The position numbers and the translations under genes are program-made. Below the pieces are notes generated by a model that was not told the DNA's origin, ran no database searches, and saw only the letters and a program-made list of their open reading frames with translations. This document shows, one piece after another, positions 35,709 through 44,884 of a DNA stretch of 64,000 bases. Each line of letters begins with the position of its first letter. Position 1 is the first letter of the stretch. The stretch is from an uncultured Muribaculaceae bacterium (GTDB taxonomy: Bacteria; Bacteroidota; Bacteroidia; Bacteroidales; Muribaculaceae). The DNA is taken from contig CAKTFH010000011.1 of NCBI GenBank assembly GCA_934555895.1, positions 4,703 through 68,702 on the forward strand, in the 5' to 3' direction.

Positions 35709-38492
35709 TTATTTCTTCTGCGAGAGTGATTCGCGCAGTTCCGACGGGGTCTGCCCGTAGGCGTCGTGGAAACATTTGGTGAAATAGGCCGGTACCGAGA
35801 ATCCTGAATCGTAGGCTATCTCGCTTATCGTCAGCTCGGTAGTGGTCAGCAGATTGCGCGCATGCCGCAGACGCATACCTCTTAGAAGCTCCACCGGCGA
35901 CTGTCCGGTGAGAGCTTTTATTTTACGGTAGAACTGCGAGCGTCCCAGACCCATAAGCCCCGCGAGGGTATCTACTCCAGTGTCGGGGTCGCGCATCTCC
36001 TGCTCGGCCACGGCGAGGAATCGGGCGTAGAAATCGCTGTCGATGTCGTGCACCACCGTTGGCCCGCTCTGCGGAGGTTGACATGTGTCTGCCGCCGTAT
36101 TGTTTTCGACGGGTTTCTGCGAGGGGAGTGGTGCGGCCATGTGTCCGCCGTATATGTCGCGTATACGGCGTCGGTTAGCTATGAGGCTTTCGCATCGGGC
36201 CGCGAGTGTGTCGGCTGTGAACGGTTTCGAGAGATAACCGTCTGCTCCGCACCGATAGGCCTGAGCCCGCTGCTCGTCGAGCGGGCATGCCGTGAGCATC
36301 AGCACCGGGATGTGGCTGGTGGAAATCTCCTCCTTTATGCGGCGGGTGCACTCCAGACCGTCCATCACCGGCATCATGAGGTCGCACACCACTATGTCAG
36401 GCACATGCTTGGCTGCTTTGCGGAGCCCTTCGGCACCGTCGGCTGCCTGAATTACCGTATAGTGCTGCGAGAGGGTCTGTTCGAGCAGGCGCCTCATGTC
36501 GGCGTTGTCGTCGATTACCAGCATGAGCGGTTTGTTGGGGTCTATGGCTGTGGCGTGTGGTTCGGTGGTGTCGTCGAATTCCTGCAGGTCGAGGGCGCCT
36601 GAGGGCGCTTCCGCAGGCGTGACCTGGTCGGTGTGGCGTACCGGGAGGGTTACCGTGAAGATTGAGCCTTTGCCTGGTGTGCTTCCCACCGTCACTGTGC
36701 CGCCGTGCATCTCCACGAACGCTTTCACAAGCCACAGGCCTATGCCCGAGCCGTTTGGACTTATGGTGTCCACACGGTGGAATCGGTCGAAGATTCTATT
36801 AAGCTCGGCTGCTGCTATGCCTATACCGCTGTCGGTCACTGTGATGACGAGATTGTCATCCGATTGCGCTATGTCGAGTTTCACGCTGCCACCGGCAGGA
36901 GTGAATTTCAGCGCGTTGCCTAACAGGTTGAATATCACACGCTCCAGCTTATCGGTATCGGCGGCCATGGTCTGCACCGTCACGCTGCCGTCGATGCTCA
37001 TGCTAAGGTTTATGTGGCGCCGTTGGGCCAGTGGTGTGAACGCATCCACCCACTGGTGTATCAGCGAGGGCAGCGGCGTTTCGGTCAGATGTAGCGTGAG
37101 TGTGCCGCTGTCATATTTTCTGAAGTCGAGTATCTGGTTGGTGAGGCGCAGGAGTATGCGCACATTTCGTCGCGCCACCTCGGCGAGGGTGTGCTGCTCG
37201 GCTGTCAGGTTCTTTGCTTCGGCGAGCTGGTCTACAGGCTCGGATATGAGGGTGAGGGGAGTGCGCAGATCGTGGCTCACATTGGTGAAAAACGACAGTT
37301 TCGACTGCGTGGCCTCGGTGAGCTGACGGTTGAGTTCGGTCTGTCGGTCGCGTTGCTCGGCGAGCTGTGAATTTTTGTCCATTAGCTCCTGCTGATAGCG
37401 GCGATGCAGGCGGAAAGCTCTGACAAGCAGGAACACCACTCCACACATAAGCAGCAGTATGGCGAGCACGGCATAGAAGAGTATGGTCTGCGCCGAATGG
37501 CGGTCCCAGTAGGTGTCGACCTGTTCTTTCAGACTGATGATTTTGGCTGTCTCGTCGGCCAGCGCCTCGCTCTGGAGCAGGAGTATGTCGGCGTTGGAGG
37601 CATCAACCGGCGGTGACATAGGGAGCTTTAGCTCGCGCTCGTAGGGACGCCCGTTGAGTATGTCGAGTGCGAGGCGTATGAGCCGGTGTCCCTCTGTGGG
37701 GTACAGGAATGTGGCTGTAATTACACTGTCGGCCACGGCCTTGATGCCGATATTGGGGGCGGCGTCGATGCCAATGATGCGGAGGGAGTCGCGGCCGAGC
37801 CTTCGGGCGGCATTTGATGCTCCTATGGCCATGCGGTCGTTGTGGGCGTAGATGAGGTTTGTTTCCGGATATAGGCGCAGTAGCGAGTCGGCGGCTTTCT
37901 CGGCCTTCGGCAGCAGCCAGTCGGCGGGGGTATATGCCTTGATGTTTATGCCGGCGGTGGAGGCGGCGATGCTGTCGAAACCGTGCCGGCGCATATCTGC
38001 CGGGGTAGAACCCGGCAGGCCTCCTATTTCTATCACGTTTATGTCACCGTGGGGTATAAGCTGACGGGCATAGCTGGCGGCCGACGCTCCGATGGCGGCG
38101 TTGTCAACCGTCATTCGGGCCGTGTATGATGTGCCGTTGATGTCTCGGTCGAACACTATCACCGGTATCCCTTTGGCGTATACTTCCTCTATTACAGGGG
38201 TAAGCGCGTCGGCCTGGTTGGGAGCGGCGATGATGATGTCGAACCCGTTTTCGGCGAAATAGCGTATGTCGGCAATTTGCCGCTCATTGTTGTCGTGGGC
38301 GGAGCGTATCTCCACCTCGGCCTCGGGGTGGGCAAACATTTCACGGGTGATTTCCTCGTTCATCTTCTGACGCCAATCGTCGGAACTGCATTGCGACACA
38401 CCTATGCGCAGCGTGGGTTCGGGGCGCCCCGAGCAGGCCGTAATCAGGAGCACGGCGAGCGATATGAGGATAGTCGGCAGCAGTCGTTTCAT
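35709..38492 (-). CDS. hybrid two-component regulator with sugar-binding sensor (HTCS)
   Basis: A single 927-residue protein holds a whole two-component pathway. A lipoprotein-like start (LLITACSG) leads into a periplasmic type-1 sugar-binding domain (LRIGVSQCSSDDWRQKMN to about residue 315). After a membrane helix (about 333-357) and coiled coil come HisKA (FFTNVSHDLRTPLTLI), HATPase (NLLGNALKFTP, DSGIGIA, GSGIGLWLVKAF), a receiver (MLVIDDNADMRR, VVCDLMMPVMDG) and a C-terminal AraC-type HTH (GLGRSQFYRKIKALTGQSPV). The sensor type matches the fructose-sensing HTCS of Bacteroides rather than the beta-propeller type. It is divergent from GH172, MFS and fructokinase genes, its likely targets. 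Confidence 0.93.
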   Translation of the reverse strand: MKRLLPTILISLAVLLITACSGRPEPTLRIGVSQCSSDDWRQKMNEEITREMFAHPEAEVEIRSAHDNNERQIADIRYFAENGFDIIIAAPNQADALTPVIEEVYAKGIPVIVFDRDINGTSYTARMTVDNAAIGASAASYARQLIPHGDINVIEIGGLPGSTPADMRRHGFDSIAASTAGINIKAYTPADWLLPKAEKAADSLLRLYPETNLIYAHNDRMAIGASNAARRLGRDSLRIIGIDAAPNIGIKAVADSVITATFLYPTEGHRLIRLALDILNGRPYERELKLPMSPPVDASNADILLLQSEALADETAKIISLKEQVDTYWDRHSAQTILFYAVLAILLLMCGVVFLLVRAFRLHRRYQQELMDKNSQLAEQRDRQTELNRQLTEATQSKLSFFTNVSHDLRTPLTLISEPVDQLAEAKNLTAEQHTLAEVARRNVRILLRLTNQILDFRKYDSGTLTLHLTETPLPSLIHQWVDAFTPLAQRRHINLSMSIDGSVTVQTMAADTDKLERVIFNLLGNALKFTPAGGSVKLDIAQSDDNLVITVTDSGIGIAAAELNRIFDRFHRVDTISPNGSGIGLWLVKAFVEMHGGTVTVGSTPGKGSIFTVTLPVRHTDQVTPAEAPSGALDLQEFDDTTEPHATAIDPNKPLMLVIDDNADMRRLLEQTLSQHYTVIQAADGAEGLRKAAKHVPDIVVCDLMMPVMDGLECTRRIKEEISTSHIPVLMLTACPLDEQRAQAYRCGADGYLSKPFTADTLAARCESLIANRRRIRDIYGGHMAAPLPSQKPVENNTAADTCQPPQSGPTVVHDIDSDFYARFLAVAEQEMRDPDTGVDTLAGLMGLGRSQFYRKIKALTGQSPVELLRGMRLRHARNLLTTTELTISEIAYDSGFSVPAYFTKCFHDAYGQTPSELRESLSQKK

Positions 38493-38690
38493 GGATAAAT
38501 GATTGGAGGGTGAGTCGTTTGATTCCGGTTGTTTTTACGAGTCAAAGTTAGGCAATAAAACGCATTATGCGGCATTTGAGCGGTATAAAAATGCGCCATG
38601 CAACGAAATTTATAGCTAAAGCGCCGAATGTGGTAGGGGCGCACGTGGAATTATTTTTAACTTTGCACTGCCTGAAAAATAACCAATGCC
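38493..38690. promoter_or_regulatory. divergent control region between HTCS and GH172 genes
   Basis: A minus-strand -7 box TAACTTTG (38543-38550) serves the HTCS and a plus-strand TAACTTTG (38658-38665) serves GH172; neither has a good TTTG -33, as expected for an activator-dependent promoter. Short inverted pieces such as CGCATTATGCG (38561-38571) lie between them and could bind the HTCS. Confidence 0.45.
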
Positions 38691-40316
38691 ATGATACAAT
38701 CCTGTAAATATGCTTTAGCGGCCACGCTCATGCTCGCATCGCTTTCGACGGGAGCAAAGCAGCGTGTGACCATGGAGACTCTTCTCGACGAGATGGTATC
38801 GGTCGAGGAGCAGTCGCGACGCCCGTCGCCGGCTTACACCGCCCGTCAGGAGAGCAGCTACGACCGTGGGTCGGTGTCGCCCGACCATCAGGGATGGTTC
38901 GCCAACAACGACGGTTTCGGCATCATCCGCACCGACACTGTCGACGGTCGTGTGGAGCGCGTGATGTTCGACCAGACCGGCCCCGGCGCTATAACCCGCA
39001 TATGGATTACCACCCTCGATACCCGAGGCACCTGGCGCTTCTATTTCGATGGTGCCGAGACTCCCGGATGGGTGATTCCCGCCTACGACCTCATGAAGGC
39101 CGGGTTACCCAATGCCGAGGGCGCACTCATAATACCTCACACAAGCTATAAGCCTGAGGGCCGCGGAGGCAACACTTCGTTTCTCCCCATCCCTTATGCC
39201 CAAAGCTGCAAAATCACTTTCGAAGATGAGGCCGGGATAAATGCCACCCCGAAATATTACCATATCAACTACCGTAAATATCCGGCCGATGTGGAGGTGG
39301 AGACATTTTCCACGCAGGTGCTCGACCGTGCTGCCGGCAGGATAAAGGAGGTGAACGACAACCTTCTGCACCCGTCGGTGGCTCTACGCAAAGGCGAGCG
39401 CAAGCTTGAGACCTCTGCCGTAATGAAGCCGGGAGACTCGGTCACTCTCTCCCTTCCGAAGGGCAACAATGCCGTTTACGCTCTCTCGTTCGCGGTAACT
39501 CCTAACGATGCGTCGGCCTACGCCGATGTCATGCGCCGGCTGATACTTACCGCCGATTTTGATGGCAAGGAGACGGTGATGGTGCCTCTTAGCGACTTTT
39601 CCGGAGGCGGCATAGGTGCGCCCAAAGTGTCGAGCTGGTTCCTCGACTCAGACGGCAAGGGCAACGTGACGAGCCGGTGGCTGATGCCTTACCGACGCAC
39701 CGGAGCGATAACACTGCACAATATCTCAGACGAGAGTGTCGATGTCGCTGTTGCCGCCACGGTTGCTCCGCTGAAATGGAACAAGCGCTCGCTTTACTTC
39801 CACGCCTCCTGGAAGCGGCAGGACAGCATTTATATCCACAACCACCCAGAAGAGCAGGACCGCTGCATCGACTGGAATTTCGCCCGTCTGAAGGGCTACG
39901 GCATCTATAAAGGCGATGTGCTCACGCTTTACAACCATGCTCCGCGCTGGTATGGTGAGGGTGACGAGAAAATTTGGGTCGACGGTGATACCTTCCCATC
40001 GCATTTCGGCACAGGCACCGAGGACTACTACAACAGTTCATGGGCGCCGGTATATCCGTTTCATACGCCTTTCGGAGGTGCTCCGAGGGCCGACGAGGGG
40101 AGCTCGCACGGATACAATACCTTTTTCCGCACCAGAAATCTCGACGGCATTCCGTTTGAGCGCGACTTCAGATTCGACATAGAGATGCTTGGATGGGACC
40201 CCGGTGTGGCCGACTATGCCACGACCATCTACTGGTACGGCGACGCCGATGCCAAAGCGCTCGGCACCTCCTCAGCTGCGGAGGCCGGCGTGCCCCAGCC
40301 GGTGAAGGCCGACTGA
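38691..40316 (+). CDS. GH172 (DUF2961) hydrolase, probable fructoside or difructose anhydride enzyme
   Basis: A signal peptide (MIQSCKYALAATLMLASLST) precedes a DUF2961 protein of 541 residues. The first jelly-roll half has YTARQESSYDRGS and RVMFDQTGPGAITRIWIT; the second has WVDGDTFPSHFGTGTEDYY and PFGGAPRADEGSSHGY, whose acidic residues match the region holding the catalytic glutamates of characterised GH172 enzymes. Known members act on difructose dianhydride I, alpha-fructofuranosides or D-arabinofuranosides. The neighbouring fructokinase and fructose-type sensor favour a fructose-releasing role. The last 25 residues are low-complexity (DADAKALGTSSAAEAGVPQP). Confidence 0.85.
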   Translation: MIQSCKYALAATLMLASLSTGAKQRVTMETLLDEMVSVEEQSRRPSPAYTARQESSYDRGSVSPDHQGWFANNDGFGIIRTDTVDGRVERVMFDQTGPGAITRIWITTLDTRGTWRFYFDGAETPGWVIPAYDLMKAGLPNAEGALIIPHTSYKPEGRGGNTSFLPIPYAQSCKITFEDEAGINATPKYYHINYRKYPADVEVETFSTQVLDRAAGRIKEVNDNLLHPSVALRKGERKLETSAVMKPGDSVTLSLPKGNNAVYALSFAVTPNDASAYADVMRRLILTADFDGKETVMVPLSDFSGGGIGAPKVSSWFLDSDGKGNVTSRWLMPYRRTGAITLHNISDESVDVAVAATVAPLKWNKRSLYFHASWKRQDSIYIHNHPEEQDRCIDWNFARLKGYGIYKGDVLTLYNHAPRWYGEGDEKIWVDGDTFPSHFGTGTEDYYNSSWAPVYPFHTPFGGAPRADEGSSHGYNTFFRTRNLDGIPFERDFRFDIEMLGWDPGVADYATTIYWYGDADAKALGTSSAAEAGVPQPVKAD

Positions 40317-40365
40317 TTGCAGTATGATTTTCAGATAAATATTCAAATATAACAGTAACGACAAT

Positions 40366-41550
40366 ATGCAGACAATATCCAATGTAGCGACCGACAGAAA
40401 GTCGTTCCTTTTGCAGATTATCCCGGTGATGCTCTGCTTCTTCTCCATGGGATTCGTCGACCTCGTGGGAACAGCTTCGAACTATGTGCAGAAAGACCTC
40501 GGACTCACCGATTCACAGGCGAACCTATTCCCGTCGCTTGTATTTTTCTGGTTTCTGATTTTTTCGGTGCCCACGGGCATGCTGATGAACAAAATCGGGC
40601 GTAAGCGCACGGTGTTGGTCAGCCTTGTTATCACTGCCTTGTCGCTCATCATTCCCGTATTCGGCGACAGCTATATGGTGATGCTCATTTCGTTCTCGCT
40701 GCTCGGCATAGGCAATGCAGTGATGCAGACATCTCTCAATCCCCTTGTCTCTAATCTTATAAGCGGCGACAAACTCGCGTCTACCCTTACTTTCGGACAG
40801 TTTGTGAAGGCTATCGCTTCGTTCCTCGCGCCGATTCTCGCCGCCTGGGGTGCCACTACATATTTGCCGACATTCGGCCTGGGATGGCGTTCGCTGTTCG
40901 TGATTTACGAGGCGGTGTGCCTTCTGTCGGTGGCAGCACTGGCGGCTACCTCTATCGATGAAGAGCGTCCCGACAAGGCTTCCGGCGTCTTAGAGTGCCT
41001 CAAATTGCTCGGTAAGCCGTTCATTCTCTTCTGCTTCATAGGTATCATGTGCCACGTGGGTATCGATGTGGGCACCAACACCATCGCACCGAAAATCATC
41101 ATGGAGCGCCTTGGTTGGGGCATCGAGCAGGCCGGCTTCGCCACAAGCGTTTATTTCATTTTCCGCACCGCCGGCTGTTTTTCGGGCGCGTTTATCCTGC
41201 GCTACGTGCAGCCCCGGTTGTTCTTTGCCATCAGTGTGCTGATGATGCTCGCCTCCATGGTGATACTTTTCACCGCCTCTTCCATAGCCCTTATTTATAC
41301 AGGCATAGCCCTGGTGGGCTTCGGCAACTCCAATGTGTTCTCGGTAGTCTTCTCGCAGGCCATCACATCGATGCCCTCAGAGAAAAACGAGATTTCGGGC
41401 CTCATGATCATGGGTCTCTTCGGAGGCACCATCTTCCCGCTCGCCATGGGTTTTGCCGCCGATGCCGTGGGTCAGGCAGGTGCGGTGGCAGTTATGACAG
41501 CCGGAGTGGCATATCTGCTTTTCTACACATTCAAGATTCGTAAGATTTAA
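40366..41550 (+). CDS. MFS sugar transporter
   Basis: The 394-residue protein has about 12 membrane helices and the MFS signature loop between helices 2 and 3 (GMLMNKIGRKRTVL). The sequence is of the sugar:proton symporter type (fucose-permease-like, SVPTGMLMNKIG), found in Bacteroidota sugar loci. It follows GH172 by 49 bp and precedes the fructokinase by 19 bp, so it should carry the released monosaccharide, probably fructose, across the inner membrane. Substrate is inferred from context alone. Confidence 0.88.
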   Translation: MQTISNVATDRKSFLLQIIPVMLCFFSMGFVDLVGTASNYVQKDLGLTDSQANLFPSLVFFWFLIFSVPTGMLMNKIGRKRTVLVSLVITALSLIIPVFGDSYMVMLISFSLLGIGNAVMQTSLNPLVSNLISGDKLASTLTFGQFVKAIASFLAPILAAWGATTYLPTFGLGWRSLFVIYEAVCLLSVAALAATSIDEERPDKASGVLECLKLLGKPFILFCFIGIMCHVGIDVGTNTIAPKIIMERLGWGIEQAGFATSVYFIFRTAGCFSGAFILRYVQPRLFFAISVLMMLASMVILFTASSIALIYTGIALVGFGNSNVFSVVFSQAITSMPSEKNEISGLMIMGLFGGTIFPLAMGFAADAVGQAGAVAVMTAGVAYLLFYTFKIRKI

Positions 41551-41569
41551 ATATAAAGAAATTACTGAT

Positions 41570-42463
41570 ATGGAATCGTTCAACGGAGTAGTAGTGGGAA
41601 TGGGTGAGGCCCTGTGGGATGTGCTTCCCGAGGGCAAGAAGATAGGCGGGGCTCCGGCCAATTTCGCCTATCATGTGGAGCAGATGGGTCTGCCGAGCTG
41701 TGTGGTGAGCGCTGTTGGCGCCGACCCCCTCGGCGATGAGATTATCGGGAATTTCGATGGCAAGGGACTCAGCCATGTCATTGAGGTTGTGCCTTTCCCC
41801 ACCGGCACCGTGCAGGTGACACTCGATGCCTCCGGCGTACCACAGTATGAAATCAAGGAGAATGTTGCTTGGGACAATATCCCTTACACCGATACCATCG
41901 ACAAACTGGCCCGTCGCACCCGTGCCGTGTGCTTTGGCTCGCTGGCACAGCGCAACGAGGTGTCGCGAAACACAATCAAACGCTTTCTCGATGCGATGCC
42001 GACCGATGTGGACACCCTGCGGGTGTTCGACATCAATCTGCGACAGCATTTTTACACCAAAGAGGTGCTCGCCGATTCAATGAGCCGTTGCAACATATTG
42101 AAGATTAACGATGAGGAGCTGGTGGAGGTGAGCCGCCTTTTCGCTCTCCCGGGTATAGACCTCCGCGACAAGTGCAAGGCTATACTGGAAGCCTATGACC
42201 TCAGGATGCTGATTCTCACCTGCGGCGTGAACGGCAGCTATGTGTTCACGCCATTCGGTGAGTCGTTCCAGCCCACTCCAAGGGTTGAGGTGGCCGACAC
42301 CGTGGGGGCCGGCGACTCGTTCACGGCTGCCTTCATCTCATCCATCCTGTCAGGAAAGGGTGTTGAGGATGCCCACCGCCGGGCAGTGGAGGTGTCGGCA
42401 TATGTCTGCACATGCCACGGCGCCATGCCCAAGCTCCCCGACACACTTACTTTGCGCTCATAA
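41570..42463 (+). CDS. PfkB-family carbohydrate kinase, probable fructokinase
   Basis: A ribokinase-fold enzyme of 297 residues, normal for the family. The N-terminal motif GGAPANFAYHVEQMG and the C-terminal PfkB signature DTVGAGDSFTAAF, with the catalytic Asp in GAGD, are present. Resemblance to fructokinases (GMGEALWDVLPEGKKIGGAP) and the operon with GH172 and MFS suggest it phosphorylates fructose taken up by the transporter. A strong terminator ends the operon. Confidence 0.9.
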   Translation: MESFNGVVVGMGEALWDVLPEGKKIGGAPANFAYHVEQMGLPSCVVSAVGADPLGDEIIGNFDGKGLSHVIEVVPFPTGTVQVTLDASGVPQYEIKENVAWDNIPYTDTIDKLARRTRAVCFGSLAQRNEVSRNTIKRFLDAMPTDVDTLRVFDINLRQHFYTKEVLADSMSRCNILKINDEELVEVSRLFALPGIDLRDKCKAILEAYDLRMLILTCGVNGSYVFTPFGESFQPTPRVEVADTVGAGDSFTAAFISSILSGKGVEDAHRRAVEVSAYVCTCHGAMPKLPDTLTLRS

Positions 42464-42524
42464 ACATCGCGGTGCGGGTGTGAGCACCCGATGAGTTTAA
42501 TGGTTTAATGATTGGGTATAACGA

Positions 42525-42571
42525 TTCGCCCGGGCTTTGCGCTGATGCGCGAGAGCCCGGGCGAAGATTTT
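42525..42571 (+). terminator. terminator of the GH172-MFS-kinase operon
   Basis: TTCGCCCGGGCT (42525-42536) pairs perfectly with 42554-42565 and is followed by GATTTTA. Confidence 0.85.
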
Positions 42572-42610
42572 ATCTGTTTCACGGAGTTGCTTCCGGATAA
42601 AAACTTGCAT

Positions 42611-42642
42611 TAAAAAGCCTTACCACGTTTGGTGGATAGGCT
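42611..42642 (-). terminator. terminator of the winged-helix gene
   Basis: On the minus strand an AGCCT/AGGCT stem with an inner CCAC/GTGG stem is followed by TTTTT. Confidence 0.65.
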
Positions 42643-42652
42643 GCTTAGTACA

Positions 42653-42871
42653 TTACTTGTCGCCTACGAGAGAGAAAAGGTAGTCTTTCTCATCCTCAGG
42701 ATTGGTCATGATTTCAACCTTGCCTTCGCGGGCGAGCCAACCGATTGCAGCGAAAAGCTCTTTGTCTTTGAGCTTGCTGATTTTCTTAAGTTGCTTGGTG
42801 CCAAGAACATCTGCTTCATTGAGGGCGTTCCATACCTGGCCGGCCCATGCGCCGATAGTCTCTGAATTCAT
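42653..42871 (-). CDS. small winged-helix protein (DUF2582 family)
   Basis: The 72 residues (MNSETIGAWAGQVWNALNEA, LKKISKLKDKELFAAIGWLA, REGKVEIM) match the small stand-alone winged helix-turn-helix family common in Bacteroidota. It may bind DNA, but its target is unknown. A -7 box on the minus strand, TATCTTTG at 42939-42946, lies about 68 bp upstream. It has its own terminator. Confidence 0.85.
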   Translation of the reverse strand: MNSETIGAWAGQVWNALNEADVLGTKQLKKISKLKDKELFAAIGWLAREGKVEIMTNPEDEKDYLFSLVGDK

Positions 42872-42887
42872 AATGAAAAATATTTAA

Positions 42888-43323
42888 GATGGTTTGAATA
42901 AATTGAACAAATTTGATTAGCGGCATGCTTATTTAACGCAAAGATAGCTAAATTTTCTCATCTATAAGCGTTTTCGTAGTATTTTAACATTTCGAGTGCG
43001 GCAAATGTTCTGACAAAATGTGTGAAATATCCCGAAATTTCGTGTCAGGCTCCTATTATAATTATTCATCAGCCTGCATATTTTCCCATTATCCTCACCC
43101 TCCCGTCAACATTCCAGGCAACGCGAGTCTGTGATAATTCGATGACGCGGAAAAGAGTATTGTCACTGTCTCGATTCATGGACTGCTGCAGTTCATTGGT
43201 TTACTATCTTTATAATAGATATACCTTAAAGGGTGTAATCTGCATTGTCACAAGATATTTTATACCCTTAATGGTGTAATTTGAATAAAATTTGCTAACT
43301 TTGCACCCAAAAGGGTATATCGC
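42888..43323 (+). promoter_or_regulatory. hip operon control region with three operator-like repeats
   Basis: The AT-rich gap between the winged-helix gene and hipB holds three related sites: ATACCTTAAAGGGTGTAAT (43221-43239), TATACCCTTAATGGTGTAAT (43261-43280) and CACCCAAAAGGGTATAT (43304-43320). Each is an inverted ACC(C/T)...GGGT half-site pair with TATA/TGTA flanks, the form expected of HipB-type operators. A -7 box TAACTTTG is at 43296-43303, and the third site overlaps the likely transcription start, so HipB would block initiation. The rest of the gap shows no gene. Confidence 0.65.
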
Positions 43324-43527
43324 ATGACTCAGTTAGCTAAATACGTTAAGGAGATGCGTAAGCAGTTCGGGCTTACGCAGGTTGACCTGTCCCAGAAATC
43401 CGGGGTAGGTCTGCGCTTTGTGCGCGAACTTGAACAAGGGAAAACTACCCTTCGTCTCGACAAAGTGAATCAAGTTCTTGCAATGTTCGGAGCCGAAATG
43501 GCCCCAACAAAAATCACTGAGGTATGA
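43324..43527 (+). CDS. hipB: HipB-like XRE antitoxin/repressor
   Basis: The 67-residue protein is a Cro/C1-type helix-turn-helix (FGLTQVDLSQKSGVGLRFVRELEQG), about the size of HipB without the C-terminal extension. It should bind the ACCC-N4-GGGT operators upstream and repress its own operon. It overlaps the next gene by 4 bp (ATGA), which implies translational coupling. Confidence 0.9.
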   Translation: MTQLAKYVKEMRKQFGLTQVDLSQKSGVGLRFVRELEQGKTTLRLDKVNQVLAMFGAEMAPTKITEV

Positions 43528-43862
43528 AACAGGCAAAGATATTTCTGAATAATGCGCTCGCCGGGATTCTGACTGAAGATGATATGGGTTATGAATTTTG
43601 TTATGATTCCGATTATCTGAAATCGGATGCTGCCGTTGCGGTGAGCCTGACATTGCCGCTGACAGATAAGCCATACCGCGACAACGTGCTTTTTCCGTTT
43701 TTTGACGGACTCATCCCCGAAGGTTGGCTCCTCGACATAGCGGAACAGAGCTGGAAAATTTCAGCCCGCGACAGATTCTCATTGTTACTCGCCTGCTGCA
43801 AGGACTGCATCGGCAACATAAGCGTCATACCTAAGGAAAGAAAGGAGGACGGCAATGAATAA
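43524..43862 (+). CDS. hipS: HipS-like protein (HipA N-terminal subdomain as a separate gene)
   Basis: The 112 residues correspond to the N-terminal subdomain 1 of HipA (PLTDKPYRDNVLFPFFDGL, IPEGWLLDIAEQSWKI, LLLACCKDCIGNISVI) and end where the kinase core of single-chain HipA would go on. In the E. coli HipBST system the small HipS, not HipB, neutralises the HipT kinase; its tryptophan docks near the Gly-rich loop, and this protein keeps a Trp in PEGW. It overlaps hipB by 4 bp and the kinase gene by 8 bp. It is a real split rather than a frameshift, because the downstream gene begins with its own Cys-rich motif. Confidence 0.88.
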   Translation: MKQAKIFLNNALAGILTEDDMGYEFCYDSDYLKSDAAVAVSLTLPLTDKPYRDNVLFPFFDGLIPEGWLLDIAEQSWKISARDRFSLLLACCKDCIGNISVIPKERKEDGNE

Positions 43863-44796
43863 GTGTCTTTACTGCTATAAACCGTTGGCAGATGGTGAGG
43901 TTGATTACCACAAGGCTTGTGCCCGCAAAATATTTGAATCGACGACGGTGCCGGCGTTGCCTTATACCCGTGCCAACATCAAGGAGCTGGCAAGGGAGAT
44001 AGTGACGGCAAGCACGACTGTAACCGGTGTGCAGGCAAAGCTGTCGCTCGACATCGCACGCGGTCATGCCGGAGAGCTTCAGCGGTTCACTATCGTAGGA
44101 CTGTGGGGCCGATTTATACTTAAACCGCAGACCGATCGATTCGCCAATCTGCCGGAAAACGAAGACCTGACAATGCACATGGCGGAAGCTGTCGGAATAA
44201 AGACCGTGCCACATTCGCTGATACGGTTTGCCGACGGCGAACTATGCTACATCACCCGTCGCGTTGACCGCACAAAAAAAGGCGCGAAGATTGCTATGGA
44301 GGATATGTGCCAGCTCTCTGAACGGCTTACCGAGGACAAATACAAAGGTTCATACGAGCGTATCGCCAAATTGATTCGCCTGTATTCATCCGCCCCTTTG
44401 CTTGATGTCGTCAACTTCTGGGAAGTTGTACTGTTCTCATGGCTGACCGGCAACGCCGACATGCACCTGAAGAATTTCTCCCTCTTCCGACCTGCCGACA
44501 ATTATATGCTGACCCCGGCATATGACCTGCTGTCAACAGCCCTCGCCATGCCTGAGGATGAAGAAGAACTTGCATTGACGCTCAATGGTAAGAAAAAGCG
44601 GATAAAGCGGGAAGATTTCGAGAAAACGATGCGCGACAGCGGTATGGATGAAAAAGCCATTGCAAACCTTTTCGCCCGATTCGCCAAAGCCATTCCCAAA
44701 TGGCATGAGCTGATAAATGCCTCTTTCCTCTCAGTGGATTTACAGGTCGCCTACCATGACAAGATCGGTGCCATGGCAAAGAGAATTATAATCTAA
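43855..44796 (+). CDS. hipT: HipT-like Ser/Thr kinase toxin with N-terminal Cys/His motif
   Basis: Residues 4-22 hold CLYC-x11-HKAC, a possible zinc site. The HipA C-terminal kinase core follows: Gly-rich loop STTVTGVQAK (residues 53-62), catalytic loop GNADMHLKN and metal-binding TPAYDLLST. Only this core is present; the N-terminal HipA subdomain is the separate upstream gene. HipA-family kinases phosphorylate aminoacyl-tRNA synthetases (GltX for HipA, TrpS for HipT). In HipT two serines of the Gly-rich loop are autophosphorylated; here the matching positions read T55-V-T57. It overlaps the HipS-like gene by 8 bp. The target is unknown. Confidence 0.9.
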   Translation: MNKCLYCYKPLADGEVDYHKACARKIFESTTVPALPYTRANIKELAREIVTASTTVTGVQAKLSLDIARGHAGELQRFTIVGLWGRFILKPQTDRFANLPENEDLTMHMAEAVGIKTVPHSLIRFADGELCYITRRVDRTKKGAKIAMEDMCQLSERLTEDKYKGSYERIAKLIRLYSSAPLLDVVNFWEVVLFSWLTGNADMHLKNFSLFRPADNYMLTPAYDLLSTALAMPEDEEELALTLNGKKKRIKREDFEKTMRDSGMDEKAIANLFARFAKAIPKWHELINASFLSVDLQVAYHDKIGAMAKRIII

Positions 44797-44884
44797 TATT
44801 TTTAGGTCGTCGATGATTTTCAATATATTGGAAAAATCATTGAGCTCGGGAAGTGGAGCTTTAACCTATTTTAACTGGCGGAAA

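Noticed and set aside
43022..43279. 85-residue plus-strand frame upstream of hipB
   Set aside because: It crosses the operator-like repeats, has no convincing start and is low-complexity aliphatic; better read as regulatory DNA.
43524..44796. Frameshifted hipA pseudogene
   Set aside because: The split occurs at the natural subdomain boundary, both parts have their own ATG, the downstream part adds a Cys/His motif, and HipBST-type three-gene systems are known.
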